Positions 1 to 10,100 of a DNA stretch of 64,000 nt are shown one piece after another. This stretch comes from Streptomyces luomodiensis. Its GTDB lineage: Bacteria; Actinomycetota; Actinomycetes; Streptomycetales; Streptomycetaceae. The stretch spans positions 7,688,001 to 7,752,000 of the forward strand of contig NZ_CP117522.1 of the NCBI RefSeq assembly GCF_031679605.1, read 5' to 3'. A program made the translations under genes and the position numbers. The stretch's first letter is position 1; every line of letters starts with the position of its first letter. The notes below the pieces were generated by a model. The model was not told the origin of the DNA and searched no databases. It was given only the letters and a program-made list of their open reading frames with translations.

Positions 1-1
1 C

Positions 2-3000
2 CGGACGACCCTGGAGGCGGGGGCGCAGGCCAAGCATCCGGTGACGGAACGGCCGCTGTTCGCGTTCCGGCTGCACCAGTTCCTCTCCAAGGGCGACACC
101 GTCTACACGACACTCGAGGATCCGCTCACCCGGCCGCTCACCCGCACCTACCAGCTGGAGTACCCGGACAGCGACGGCAAGCCGCTGTTCCCGCTGGCGT
201 TCTGCCGTGAGTGCGGCCAGGAGTACCTGACCGTCTGGCGCACCGAGGACGGCGGCGCGTTTGGTTACGAACCGCGCCGGGACACCTCCGCCTCCGGGGG
301 CCGCCAGGGCGAGGGCTACCTGTACCTGGGTATGCCCGGAGAGGACTACGAGTGGCCGGCCGACCCGCAGAAGGCCGTGGACGACCGGCGGCTGCCGGAA
401 TCGTGGCTGGAGCCGGACGCGCAGGGCGTGACGGTCGTCAAGAAGTCCTACCGGCCGCGTCTGCCCAAGCGCGTCGTCGTGGACGCCCACGGGAACGAGT
501 CGGGCGAGGGGCTGGTGGCGGCGTTCGTCCCGGCGCCGTTCCTCTTCTGCGTGCACTGCCAGGTCTCCTACGAGCAGACCCGCGGCCGGGACTTCGCCAA
601 GCTGGCCACGCTCGACCAGGAGGGGCGTTCCTCGGCGACCTCGCTGATCTCCGCGTCGATCGTGAAGTCCCTGCGGGCGGTGCCGGAGGAGAGTCTGGGC
701 AAGGAGGCGCGCAAGCTCCTCACCTTCGTCGACAACCGGCAGGACGCCTCCCTGCAGGCCGGACACTTCAACGACTTCGCTCAGGTGACCCAGTTACGTG
801 GCGCCCTCTACCAGGCCGCGGTGCGCGCCGGTGACGAGGGGTTGCGCCACGACGACCTGGCGGAGGCCGTCACCGAGGTGATGGGCCTGACGCCCCGCGA
901 GTACGCGGCGGGCACCGACCTGCCCCCGTCCATGGAGCGCCGGGCCACCAAGGCCTTCCGGGACGTCGTGGGATACCGCCTCTACCGTGATCTCGAGCGC
1001 GGTTGGCGCATCACGATGCCGAACCTGGAGCAGACGGGGCTGCTGCGGATCGACTACGAGGACCTGGACTGGATCGCCGCCCACCCCGAACGCTGGCAGT
1101 CCGCGCACGCCGCTCTGCGCGACGCCGATCCTGCACTGCGGCAGGAGATCGCCCGGACGCTGCTCGACTTCATGCGGCGCGCCCTCGCCATCGATGTGCA
1201 GTACTTCCGCGACGACTTCGACACCTTGCAGCGGGCGAGCGAAGAGCGTCTGACCGGGCCATGGGTGCTCAGCGAGAGCGACCGGCCCGCGGTCGGCACC
1301 GCCTACCCTTACGGCTCGCGGCCGGGGATGGAGCGGACCGCGCAGTTCCTGTCGGCCCGCGGCAAGTTCGGCAAGTACCTGCGGCGGAACGTGCCCGACC
1401 TGCGCGCCGCGACCCTGGACGACGTCCAGTCCGTCATCGAGGACTTGCTGAAGGTGCTGCGCGACGCCGACCTGGTGCGCGAGGTGGACGCGACCCCCGA
1501 GCAGTCCGGGCCGGCCTACCGCCGCCGTGCGGCTCAGAAGCGCACCGGTTACCGGGTGTCGGCCGCCGCGCTGATCTGGCGGGCGGGGAACGGTGAGCGG
1601 GGCGCGATCGATCCCCTGGCGCGCACCTACACCAGCGGCGAGGGCCCGCGCGTCAACCCGTTCTTCCGTGACCTGTACCGCACCGCGGCCGCCGAGCTGG
1701 CCGGTCTGTACGCGCGGGAGCACACCGCGCAGGTCACCCCGGAGGACCGGCTGGAGCGCGAGCGGCTGTTCCGCGACGCCGAACTGCCGCTGCTGTACTG
1801 CTCGCCGACGATGGAGCTGGGCGTGGACATCTCCTCGCTCAACGCGGTGATGATGCGCAATGTGCCGCCGACCCCGGCGAACTACGCGCAGCGCTCGGGC
1901 CGGGCGGGCCGTTCCGGTCAGCCCGCGCTGGTGACGACGTACTGTGCGACGGGCAACAGCCACGATCAGTACTACTTCCGCCGTTCCCAGGACATGGTGG
2001 CGGGGCAGGTGGCCCCGCCGCGTCTGGATCTGGCCAACGAGGATCTGGTCCGCTCACATCTCCAGGGCATCTGGCTGGCGGAGACCGGGATGAAGCTCGG
2101 CACGGCGATACCCGAGGTCGTCGACGTCGCCTACGACCCCGACGGAGACGACCGCCCCGACCCCCAGATGCCGCTGCCCCTTCTCCCGGACATCCTTGGC
2201 GCGTCCCTGGACGAGGACGCCCGCAGGCGCGCGGCCGCCACCGCCCGTACCGTCCTCGCCCCGCTGATCGCGGAATTCGAGTCGACCACCTGGTGGTACG
2301 ACGAGTGGATCGAGGACCGGATCGAGCGGGCCCCGGAGAGGTTCGACGCCTCCTTCGACCGGTGGCGGGATCTGTTCCGGGCGGCGGTCATCGACCAGTA
2401 CGAGCAGAACAAGCGCGTCGTCGACCACACCCTCTCCCAGGGCGAGCAGAGCCGGGCGCGCTCGCGCCGGCGGGAGGCGGAGACGCAGACGAACCTCCTG
2501 CTGAACCGCTCCGCCGACAGCAAGTCGGTGATGAGCGACTTCAATCCGTACCGCTATCTCGCGTCCGAGGGGTTCCTGCCCGGTTACAGCTTCCCGCGGC
2601 TGCCGCTGGCCGCGTACATCCCGCGCTCCGGCAACCGCCGCAATGCCGACGGCGACTATCTGCAGCGTCCCCGCTTCCTCGCGATCCGCGAGTTCGGCCC
2701 GGGAGCGCTCATCTACCACGAGGGCGCCCGCTATCAGGTCACCCGGGTGCAGCTGCCGCCGGACGCATCGGGCGAGCTGGCGACGGCGGAGGCCCGCCGC
2801 TGCGACGGCTGCGGCTACCACTACGCCGTCAAGCCCGGCTCCGACACGTGCACGATGTGCGGGGCGGAGCTGTACGGCAAGCGCACCGGCCTGCTCCACC
2901 TGCACACCGTGTACACCACGCCGCGCGAGCGGATCTCCTCCGACGAGGAGGAGCGTCGCCGGGCCGGTTTCCGTCTGGAGACCTCGTACGCCTTCCAGGA

Positions 3001-4123
3001 CCACGGTGCCCGCAAAGGGCGCCTCACCTCGCATGTCGCCGACGCCGACGGGGCGCCCGTCCTCGACCTCGACTACGGCGACTCCGCGACCGTCCGCATC
3101 ACCAATCTCGGCCGTGTCCGCGACAAGGAGGGCGAGCCGGACGGCTACTGGCTGGACCTGGGCGACGGCCGCTGGCTCAACGACCGGGCCGCCGCGGACG
3201 CCATCGAGGGCACCGGCATGCCGGTGGTCGACGAGGACGGCAACGAGAAGCGCCGCAAGAAGCGGGTCCTGCCCTTCGTCGAGGACCGCCGCAACATCCT
3301 CGTGGTCACCCTGGAGGAGCCGCTGCCCGAGCCGGTGGCGTGGTCGTTCCTGTACGCGCTGGAGCGGGGCATCGAGGCGGCGTTCGAGCTGGAGGACTCC
3401 GAGCTGACCGCGGAGTTGCTGCCGCCGGAGGACGGTCCGCGCCGGCGCATGCTGTTCACGGAGGCCGCAGAGGGCGGCGCCGGTGTGCTGCGCCGCATCC
3501 AGCACGACAAGCACGCCCTCGCCAAGGCCGCCCGGACGGCACTGGAGATCTGCCACTTCGACCCGGAGACCGGCGACGACGAGGGCGGGCCCGCGGACGG
3601 CGAGAAGTGCGCCCGCGGCTGCTACGCCTGCCTGCTGACCTACGCCAACCAGACACACCACCGCCAACTCAACCGGCACGCCGCCCGCCCGCTGCTGGTG
3701 CGGCTGTCCGGCGCCCGCACCGAGCGGGAGGACCGCGGCGAGTCCCGAAGCGAACGCTTCCGCAGGCTCGCTCCGGCCGACGCGTCCCCGAGCGCCCAGC
3801 CGACCCCGGCGGAGGCGGATCTGGCGGCCCTTGTCGCGCAGGGTGACCTGCTCGGCTGGCTGAGGGCGAAGGGCTACCGGCTGCCGGACGAGGCCGGCGT
3901 CCTCGTCCCGGAAGCCGGAGCGTGCCCCGATCTCGTCTTCCGTCTGGAGGGGGCCAGCGTCGCCGTGTTCGTCGACGCCCCCGGCCAGAGGCCCGACTCC
4001 ACCCGCGACATCGATGCCGGGTACCGCCTGGAGGAGGCCGGCTGGGACGTCGTGCGCTTTCCCACGGATGCGGACTGGGACGCCGTCGTCGAGCACAACG
4101 CCTCCTACTTCCACCTGCGTTGA
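2..4123 (+). CDS. Large DUF1998-family helicase, 5' end outside window
   Basis: The frame is open from the first bases, so the N-terminus and first RecA domain lie outside; a GTG at 41 is internal. About 1,373 residues are visible. The second RecA domain has SPTMELGVDISSL and a motif VI, QRSGRAGRSGQ, near visible residue 630. Next come a zinc-ribbon-like Cx2C pair (CDGCGYH, CTMC; nt 2800-2865) and a Cys-rich DUF1998 segment (CARGCYACLL; nt 3608-3637). The last ~90 residues (nt 3840-4110) resemble a DUF559/VSR-type nuclease fold, with PDLVF then FVDAPG, but the usual catalytic Lys is not seen. Such helicases occur in Druantia/DISARM-like defence loci and as MrfA-type repair helicases. It is 41 bp upstream of the SNF2 gene and probably heads its operon. 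The helicase family is clear; the substrate is unknown and the nuclease reading is tentative. Confidence 0.85.
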   Translation, partial: RTTLEAGAQAKHPVTERPLFAFRLHQFLSKGDTVYTTLEDPLTRPLTRTYQLEYPDSDGKPLFPLAFCRECGQEYLTVWRTEDGGAFGYEPRRDTSASGGRQGEGYLYLGMPGEDYEWPADPQKAVDDRRLPESWLEPDAQGVTVVKKSYRPRLPKRVVVDAHGNESGEGLVAAFVPAPFLFCVHCQVSYEQTRGRDFAKLATLDQEGRSSATSLISASIVKSLRAVPEESLGKEARKLLTFVDNRQDASLQAGHFNDFAQVTQLRGALYQAAVRAGDEGLRHDDLAEAVTEVMGLTPREYAAGTDLPPSMERRATKAFRDVVGYRLYRDLERGWRITMPNLEQTGLLRIDYEDLDWIAAHPERWQSAHAALRDADPALRQEIARTLLDFMRRALAIDVQYFRDDFDTLQRASEERLTGPWVLSESDRPAVGTAYPYGSRPGMERTAQFLSARGKFGKYLRRNVPDLRAATLDDVQSVIEDLLKVLRDADLVREVDATPEQSGPAYRRRAAQKRTGYRVSAAALIWRAGNGERGAIDPLARTYTSGEGPRVNPFFRDLYRTAAAELAGLYAREHTAQVTPEDRLERERLFRDAELPLLYCSPTMELGVDISSLNAVMMRNVPPTPANYAQRSGRAGRSGQPALVTTYCATGNSHDQYYFRRSQDMVAGQVAPPRLDLANEDLVRSHLQGIWLAETGMKLGTAIPEVVDVAYDPDGDDRPDPQMPLPLLPDILGASLDEDARRRAAATARTVLAPLIAEFESTTWWYDEWIEDRIERAPERFDASFDRWRDLFRAAVIDQYEQNKRVVDHTLSQGEQSRARSRRREAETQTNLLLNRSADSKSVMSDFNPYRYLASEGFLPGYSFPRLPLAAYIPRSGNRRNADGDYLQRPRFLAIREFGPGALIYHEGARYQVTRVQLPPDASGELATAEARRCDGCGYHYAVKPGSDTCTMCGAELYGKRTGLLHLHTVYTTPRERISSDEEERRRAGFRLETSYAFQDHGARKGRLTSHVADADGAPVLDLDYGDSATVRITNLGRVRDKEGEPDGYWLDLGDGRWLNDRAAADAIEGTGMPVVDEDGNEKRRKKRVLPFVEDRRNILVVTLEEPLPEPVAWSFLYALERGIEAAFELEDSELTAELLPPEDGPRRRMLFTEAAEGGAGVLRRIQHDKHALAKAARTALEICHFDPETGDDEGGPADGEKCARGCYACLLTYANQTHHRQLNRHAARPLLVRLSGARTEREDRGESRSERFRRLAPADASPSAQPTPAEADLAALVAQGDLLGWLRAKGYRLPDEAGVLVPEAGACPDLVFRLEGASVAVFVDAPGQRPDSTRDIDAGYRLEEAGWDVVRFPTDADWDAVVEHNASYFHLR

Positions 4124-4164
4124 CCGCCGCACCCTCTTTCGATCCCAAGGAACTGAGACAGCTC

Positions 4165-7119
4165 ATGAGCCTCACGTACACAGCCGGCTCCCTGGTCGCC
4201 GCCCGTGGCCGGGAATGGGTGGTGCTGCCCGAGAGCGCCCCCGACATGCTGGTGCTGCGCCCCCTGGGCGGGAGCGAGGACGACATCGCGGCCGTCTTCC
4301 CCTCCTTCGAGGAGGTGCGCCCGGCCGAGTTCGCGGCGCCGAGCCCGGCCGACCTGGGCGACCAGCGGGCCGCCGGTCTGCTGCGCACGGCGCTGCGCAT
4401 CGGGTTCCGGTCGGGTGCGGGCCCGTTCCGTTCGCTGGCGTCGATCGCTGTGGAGCCCCGGGCCTACCAGCTGGTTCCGCTGCTGATGGCGTTGCGGCAG
4501 CGCACCGTGCGGCTGCTGATATCGGACGATGTGGGGATCGGCAAGACGGTCGAGGCGGGGCTGATAGCCAAGGAACTGCTGGCGCAGGGGGAGGCGACCC
4601 GGTTAGCCGTGCTCTGCTCTCCGGCGCTGGCCGAGCAGTGGCAGGGCGAGCTGCGGGAGAAGTTCGGCATCGACGCCGAGCTGGTCCTGGCCTCCACGGT
4701 GACACGACTCGAGCGCGGCCTGGAGCTGGGCCAGTCCCTGTTCGACAAGCACCCCTACACCATCATCTCGACGGACTTCATCAAGTCGACCCGGCACCGC
4801 GAGGACTTCATACGGCACTGTCCCGACCTGGTGATCGTCGACGAGGCCCACACCTGCGTGGCCGCCGACGACACCGCGCAGGGCGGCACCTCGTCCGCCG
4901 CGAACCAGCTCCGGTACGAGCTGCTGCGCAGGATCTCCGCCCAGACCGACCGGCACCTGCTCCTGCTCACCGCGACCCCGCACTCCGGCAAGGAGTCCGC
5001 GTTCCGCAACCTGCTCGGCCTGGTGCGGCCCGAACTCGCGACGCTGGACCTGGAGCCCGCGACGGGGCGAGCAAAGCTTGCCGAGCATTTCGTGGCCCGC
5101 AAGCGCGCCGACGTCCGCGACTACCTCACCAAGGAGGACGGTCTCGCCGACGACTCCCTCGCCGAGCGCACCGCCTTCCCGTCCGACCGCTGGACCAAGG
5201 ACGAGCCGTACAAGCTGACGCCCGCCTACCGGGCGCTGCTCGACGACGCCATTGCCTATGCGCGGGACCGCGTCACGGCGGCCGGGGAGCAGGGCAAGCG
5301 GGAGGCCCGGATCGCCTGGTGGTCCGTGATCGCGCTGCTGCGCTCGATGGTGTCCTCACCCGCGGCCGCGGCGCAGACCCTGAAGACGCGGTCGGAGTCC
5401 GCCACCGCCCGCACCGCGCAGGAGGCCGACGCGCTGGGCGCCCCGGTGGCCGCCGACTCCGCCGAGAACGACCGGCTGGAAGGCATGGACGTCGCGCCGG
5501 GCGCCGCCGAGTCGGAGGAGGCGGGCGCCCGGCTGCTCGAACTCTCCCGGCGGGCGGCGCAGTTGGTGGGGCCGTCCGAGGACGCGAAACTCAAGGCGCT
5601 CACCCGGCATCTGAAGGGCCTGATCGCCGACGGCTACCACCCGATCGTCTTCTGCCGTTACATCCCCACCGCCGAGTACCTCGCCACCCAGCTCGAGGGC
5701 AAGCTCGGCAAGAAGACGAAGATCGCCGCGGTGACCGGTACCCTGTCCCCGCAGCAGCGTCTGGAGCGCATCGAGCAGCTCGCCGCCGAGTCCGCCGGTT
5801 CTGCCGAGGGGGCCGGTGACCCAGCCGTCCGCCGTGTCCTGATCGCCACCGACTGTCTCTCCGAGGGCGTCAACCTCCAGCACTACTTCGACGCCGTCGT
5901 CCACTACGACCTGGCCTGGAACCCCACCCGCCACGACCAGCGGGAGGGCCGCGTCGACCGGTACGGGCAGAAGCGCGACCAGGTCCGTGTCATCACCATG
6001 TACGGCGAGGACAACGGCATCGACGGCAAGGTCCTGGAGGTGCTGTTCAGGAAGCACCGGCAGATCAAGAAGGACCTCGGCATCTCCGTCTCCGTCCCCG
6101 ACGAGACCGCCTCCGGCGTCACCGACGCGGTGGTGGAGTGGCTGCTGCTGCACGGACGGCAGGGCAGCCAGGAGAGCCTGTTCGACTTGGACGGCCACCA
6201 GGAGTCGTTCGACCGCATCGAGCGCGAGTGGAACTCGGCCGCCGAGCGGGAGAAGACCTCCCGCTCCAAGTACGCCCAGCGCGCCATCCATCCGGAGGAG
6301 GTGGCGCGCGAGGTGGCCGCCGTACGGGCCGCGCTCGGCGGCGCCGACGAGGTGCGCGATTTCGCCCTGGAGGCGCTGCGCGACCTGGACGCGCTGGTCC
6401 GCGACCCGCGCGACGGCACCGGCGACTTCACCGCCCAGCTCGGCGGCGCCCCGGCCGGCCTGCGCGATGCCCTCGCCGCAACCCTCGGCGGACGGCTGAT
6501 CGAGGAGGACCGGGAGATCCCCTTCCGTACGACACCGGCGATCGCCCGCGGCGAGGCCGCGCTGGTCCGCACCGACCCGGCGATCGGCGCCATCGCCTCG
6601 TACGTCCTGGACTCGGCGCTCGACGCGAACACCCCGGGTCCCCGCCCGGCCCGCCGCTGCGGGGTGGTCACCACGGACGCGGTCACCATCCGCACCACGC
6701 TCCTGCTGGTGCGCTACCGCTTCCACCTCACCCTGCCGTCCCGCACCGGCGAGCGACAGCTGGTCGCGGAGGACGCCCGGCTGCTCGCCTACGAGGGGAT
6801 GCCGTCGCGCGCCCGCTGGCTGGACGACGACGCGGCCGCCGCGCTCCTCGCGGCTCGCGCCACCGCCAACACCCACGAGCAGCTGGCCCGCAACCAGATC
6901 ACCCGCGCGCTGGACGGCCTGCCGGGCCTGTCCGCCCACCTCACCGAGTACGGCACCCGCCTGGCCGCAGAACTCGACGCCTCGCACCGGCGCGTGCGCA
7001 AGGCCAACGAGGAGATCGTCCGCGGCCTGAAGGTCGTCCCGCAGGAGCCCGCCGATGTCCTCGGCGTGTACGTCTACCTGCCGCAGCCCGCCTCTACCGT
7101 GTCCGGAGCCGAAGCCTGA
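4165..7119 (+). CDS. SNF2-family helicase, DISARM DrmD-like
   Basis: A 984-aa SF2 helicase of the SNF2/RapA type. ATG 4165 is chosen because AAGGAACTGAG lies just upstream. Walker A is DDVGIGKTVEAG (~residues 120-132), the Walker B box is IVDEAHT (~226), motif III is LTATPHSG, and the C-terminal RecA domain has DCLSEGVNLQHY and REGRVDRYGQ (~570-600). The ~380 C-terminal residues are helical and unassigned. Class 1 DISARM includes a SNF2-like helicase (DrmD) next to an adenine methyltransferase (DrmMI). Here the methyltransferase follows with a TGATG overlap, and drmA/drmB are ~4-6 kb beyond it, so DrmD-like is the best reading. A generic R-M-associated SNF2 translocase is the alternative. Confidence 0.85.
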   Translation: MSLTYTAGSLVAARGREWVVLPESAPDMLVLRPLGGSEDDIAAVFPSFEEVRPAEFAAPSPADLGDQRAAGLLRTALRIGFRSGAGPFRSLASIAVEPRAYQLVPLLMALRQRTVRLLISDDVGIGKTVEAGLIAKELLAQGEATRLAVLCSPALAEQWQGELREKFGIDAELVLASTVTRLERGLELGQSLFDKHPYTIISTDFIKSTRHREDFIRHCPDLVIVDEAHTCVAADDTAQGGTSSAANQLRYELLRRISAQTDRHLLLLTATPHSGKESAFRNLLGLVRPELATLDLEPATGRAKLAEHFVARKRADVRDYLTKEDGLADDSLAERTAFPSDRWTKDEPYKLTPAYRALLDDAIAYARDRVTAAGEQGKREARIAWWSVIALLRSMVSSPAAAAQTLKTRSESATARTAQEADALGAPVAADSAENDRLEGMDVAPGAAESEEAGARLLELSRRAAQLVGPSEDAKLKALTRHLKGLIADGYHPIVFCRYIPTAEYLATQLEGKLGKKTKIAAVTGTLSPQQRLERIEQLAAESAGSAEGAGDPAVRRVLIATDCLSEGVNLQHYFDAVVHYDLAWNPTRHDQREGRVDRYGQKRDQVRVITMYGEDNGIDGKVLEVLFRKHRQIKKDLGISVSVPDETASGVTDAVVEWLLLHGRQGSQESLFDLDGHQESFDRIEREWNSAAEREKTSRSKYAQRAIHPEEVAREVAAVRAALGGADEVRDFALEALRDLDALVRDPRDGTGDFTAQLGGAPAGLRDALAATLGGRLIEEDREIPFRTTPAIARGEAALVRTDPAIGAIASYVLDSALDANTPGPRPARRCGVVTTDAVTIRTTLLLVRYRFHLTLPSRTGERQLVAEDARLLAYEGMPSRARWLDDDAAAALLAARATANTHEQLARNQITRALDGLPGLSAHLTEYGTRLAAELDASHRRVRKANEEIVRGLKVVPQEPADVLGVYVYLPQPASTVSGAEA

Positions 7120-10100
7120 TGTCCGCCGCCACCCGCACCGCCCTGGCCTTCACCGCCGTCACCACGGTCGGCGGACTGCTTCCCGCCGACATGCTCCTGC
7201 GCATCGCCGAGGCGCGGAACCTGCCGGGCACCAAGTCCGCCGACTACGGTCTGCCCGCGTCAGTCCCTGTGCGGGACGAGGCCGAGCGCGCCTGGGAGTA
7301 CCTCAAGCCGCTCTGGCGCGACCTGCGCGCCGCCCTGCCCTCCGACCCGGCCACCGGCGCCCCCGCCGCCGACCCCACCGGCCGGGCCGGCACCGACTGG
7401 CTCGCCCAGCTCTTCCGCAAGCTGGACTTCGGCGCCCTGACGGAGGTCGGCGCGGCGGGCATACCCGCCGACTCCGACCCGGAGAAACGCTTCCTTGTCT
7501 CCCACCGCCACGGCCCGGCCCTGGTCCACCTGATCCCCTGGAACCAGGAACTCGACAAACGCCCGGCAGCGGGCCAGGTCCCGGCCCAGTCCATGCTCCA
7601 GGACTGCCTCAACCGCACCGAGGCCCACCTGTGGGCCGTCCTCACCAACGGCCGCCGCCTGCGTCTGCTGCGCGACTCCTCGTCCTTCTCCACCGCCGCG
7701 TACGTCGAGTTCGACCTGGAGGCGATATTCGACGGCGAGCTGTTCAGCGAGTTCGTGCTGCTGTACTGCGTGCTGCACGCGTCCCGGTTCGAGGTGGCGG
7801 AGGGGACGGCAGCTTCGGGGTGCTGGCTGGAGAAGTGGCGTACGGAGGCCGTCACGTCCGGGGCGCGAGCGCTGGACCAGCTCCGGTTGGGCGTGCAGAA
7901 CGCGCTGACCGTGCTGGGTACGGGCTTCCTGCGCCACCCGGACAACGCCCGGCTGCGGGAGGACGTCGACCCGAAGGCGCTCCGGGATGCTCTGCTGCGG
8001 CTCGTCTACCGTCTGCTGTTCGTCTTCGTCGCCGAGGACCGGAACGCGTTGCTCGACCCGGAGGCCGATGAGCGGCAGCGGGACGCGTACGAGCGGTACT
8101 TCTCCTCGGCGCGGTTGCGTGAGCGGGCCCGGCGTCGTCAGGGCACGGCTCATGGTGACCAGTACGCGGCGCTGCGCATCGTCCTCGACGCCTTGGGTAC
8201 GGAAGGTGGCCGTCCCGAGCTGGCCCTGCCGGGGCTGGGCGGTCTGTTCACGCACACGGACGCCGATGCCCCGCTGGACGGCCTGAAGCTGTCCAACGAG
8301 TCGCTGCTCGCCGCCGTACGGCACCTCGCCCAGGTCCGCGACCCGGGCGCGCGGCGCTGGCGGGCGGTCGACTACAAGCACCTTGACGCGGAGGAGCTGG
8401 GCTCGGTGTACGAGTCCTTGCTGGAGCTGGAGCCGAAGCACTCGGCGACGGACCGCAGCTTCGAGCTGATCGAGGTGGCGGGCAACAGCCGCAAGACGAC
8501 AGGCAGTTACTACACCCCGTCCTCGCTCATCGAGTGCCTGCTGGACACGACGCTCGACCCGGTGATCAATGACGCCATCAAGCGGGGTGAGCAGCGAGCC
8601 ACGGCGGCCGGCCGTCCCGACCCGACGGACGACATCGTCGATGAGCTGCTGTCCTTGACCGTATGTGACCCCGCGTGTGGATCAGGGGACTTCCTTGTCG
8701 CGTCGGCCCGCCGTATCGCCAAGCACGTGGCGTCCGTGCGTGAGCGAAACCCGGAGCCGACGGTCGACGCCATGCGTCACGCGTTACACGAGGTTGTCGC
8801 GCGCTGCGTCTATGGCGTCGATCTCAACCCGATGGCCGTGGAGCTGGCCAAGGTCTCCCTGTGGATCGAGGCCATGGAGCCGGGCAAGCCGCTCGGGTTC
8901 CTGGACGCCCATGTCAAGCACGGGAACGGCTTAATCGGTGCCACGCCGAAACTACTGGCGGAGGGTGTTCCGGACGACGCCTTCAAGCCGATCGAGGGCG
9001 ACGACCGGAAGTACGCGTCCGGACTCGTCAAGCGCAACAAGGCCCAGCGGGGCGGCCAGGACGAGCTTCTGTTCGATGCGGATGTGCTGCCGGGCAACGA
9101 GCGCTACGCCGCCGAGCTGGCCCGCATCACCGCCGCCCCCGCCGACTCCTTGGAGCAGGTGCGGGCGCAGGAGTCCGCCTACCGGGCCTCAACGGGGTCG
9201 GCCGCGTACGTGCAGGACCTGCACGCTGCCGACGCGTGGTGCGCCGCGTTTGTGTGGCCCAAGCACGAGGGGGCGCCGGAGGCGCCGACGGATCAGGTGT
9301 TTCGGGCGCTGCGGGGGCGGGACCAGTCGCCTGTGCCGGATGCCACGCACGCCGAAATCCTGCGGCTTCGGGATGAGTACCGGTTCTTCCACTGGCACCT
9401 GGAGTTCCCGGAGGTTTTCGCCGTCCCGGAGTCGGGCGTCGGGGTTCAGGGGGGTACGGGTTGGGCCGGGGGGTTCGACGCGGTGGTGGGGAATCCGCCG
9501 TGGGAGCGCGTGAAACTCCAGGAGCAGGAGTTCTTTGCCCAGCGGGACCCCCGCATCGCCGAGGCCAAGAACGCCGCCGCGCGTAAGCGCCTCATCGCCG
9601 AGCTGCGCGACGACCGCGACGGTGCGCGCCTGTACGCCGAGTTCGGAGCCGCCAAGCGGCGGGCGGAGGGCGAGAGCCACTTCCTGCGCACCAGTGCGCG
9701 TTTCCCGCTGACGGGGCGCGGCGACATCAACACGTATGCGGTCTTCACGGAGACGGACCGCACACTGACGGGACCGCGCGGGCGGACGGGCGTGATTGTG
9801 CCGACGGGGATCGCGACGGATGCAACGACTCAGTTCTTCTTCAGAGACTTGATCACCAAGGGGCACCTTGCAGCGCTGTACGGCTTCGAGAACGAGGAGA
9901 AGATCTTCCCCGGAGTCGACCACCGCGTGAACTTCGCTCTGTTCTCCATGGTGGGTTCCGGCTCCCCCGACGAGCCGATCTCCATCGCCTTCCGGGTCCG
10001 TCAGACCGAGCAGATCCCGGAGCGCTCCTACCCCCTGACGGGCCGCGACATCCAGCTCCTCAACCCGAACACCGGCACATGCCCTGTCTTCCGCAGCCGT

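Noticed and set aside
2054..4132. A 692-aa open frame antisense to the first helicase
   Set aside because: It is an effect of high third-position GC; it has no recognisable motif, while the sense frame has helicase and zinc motifs.
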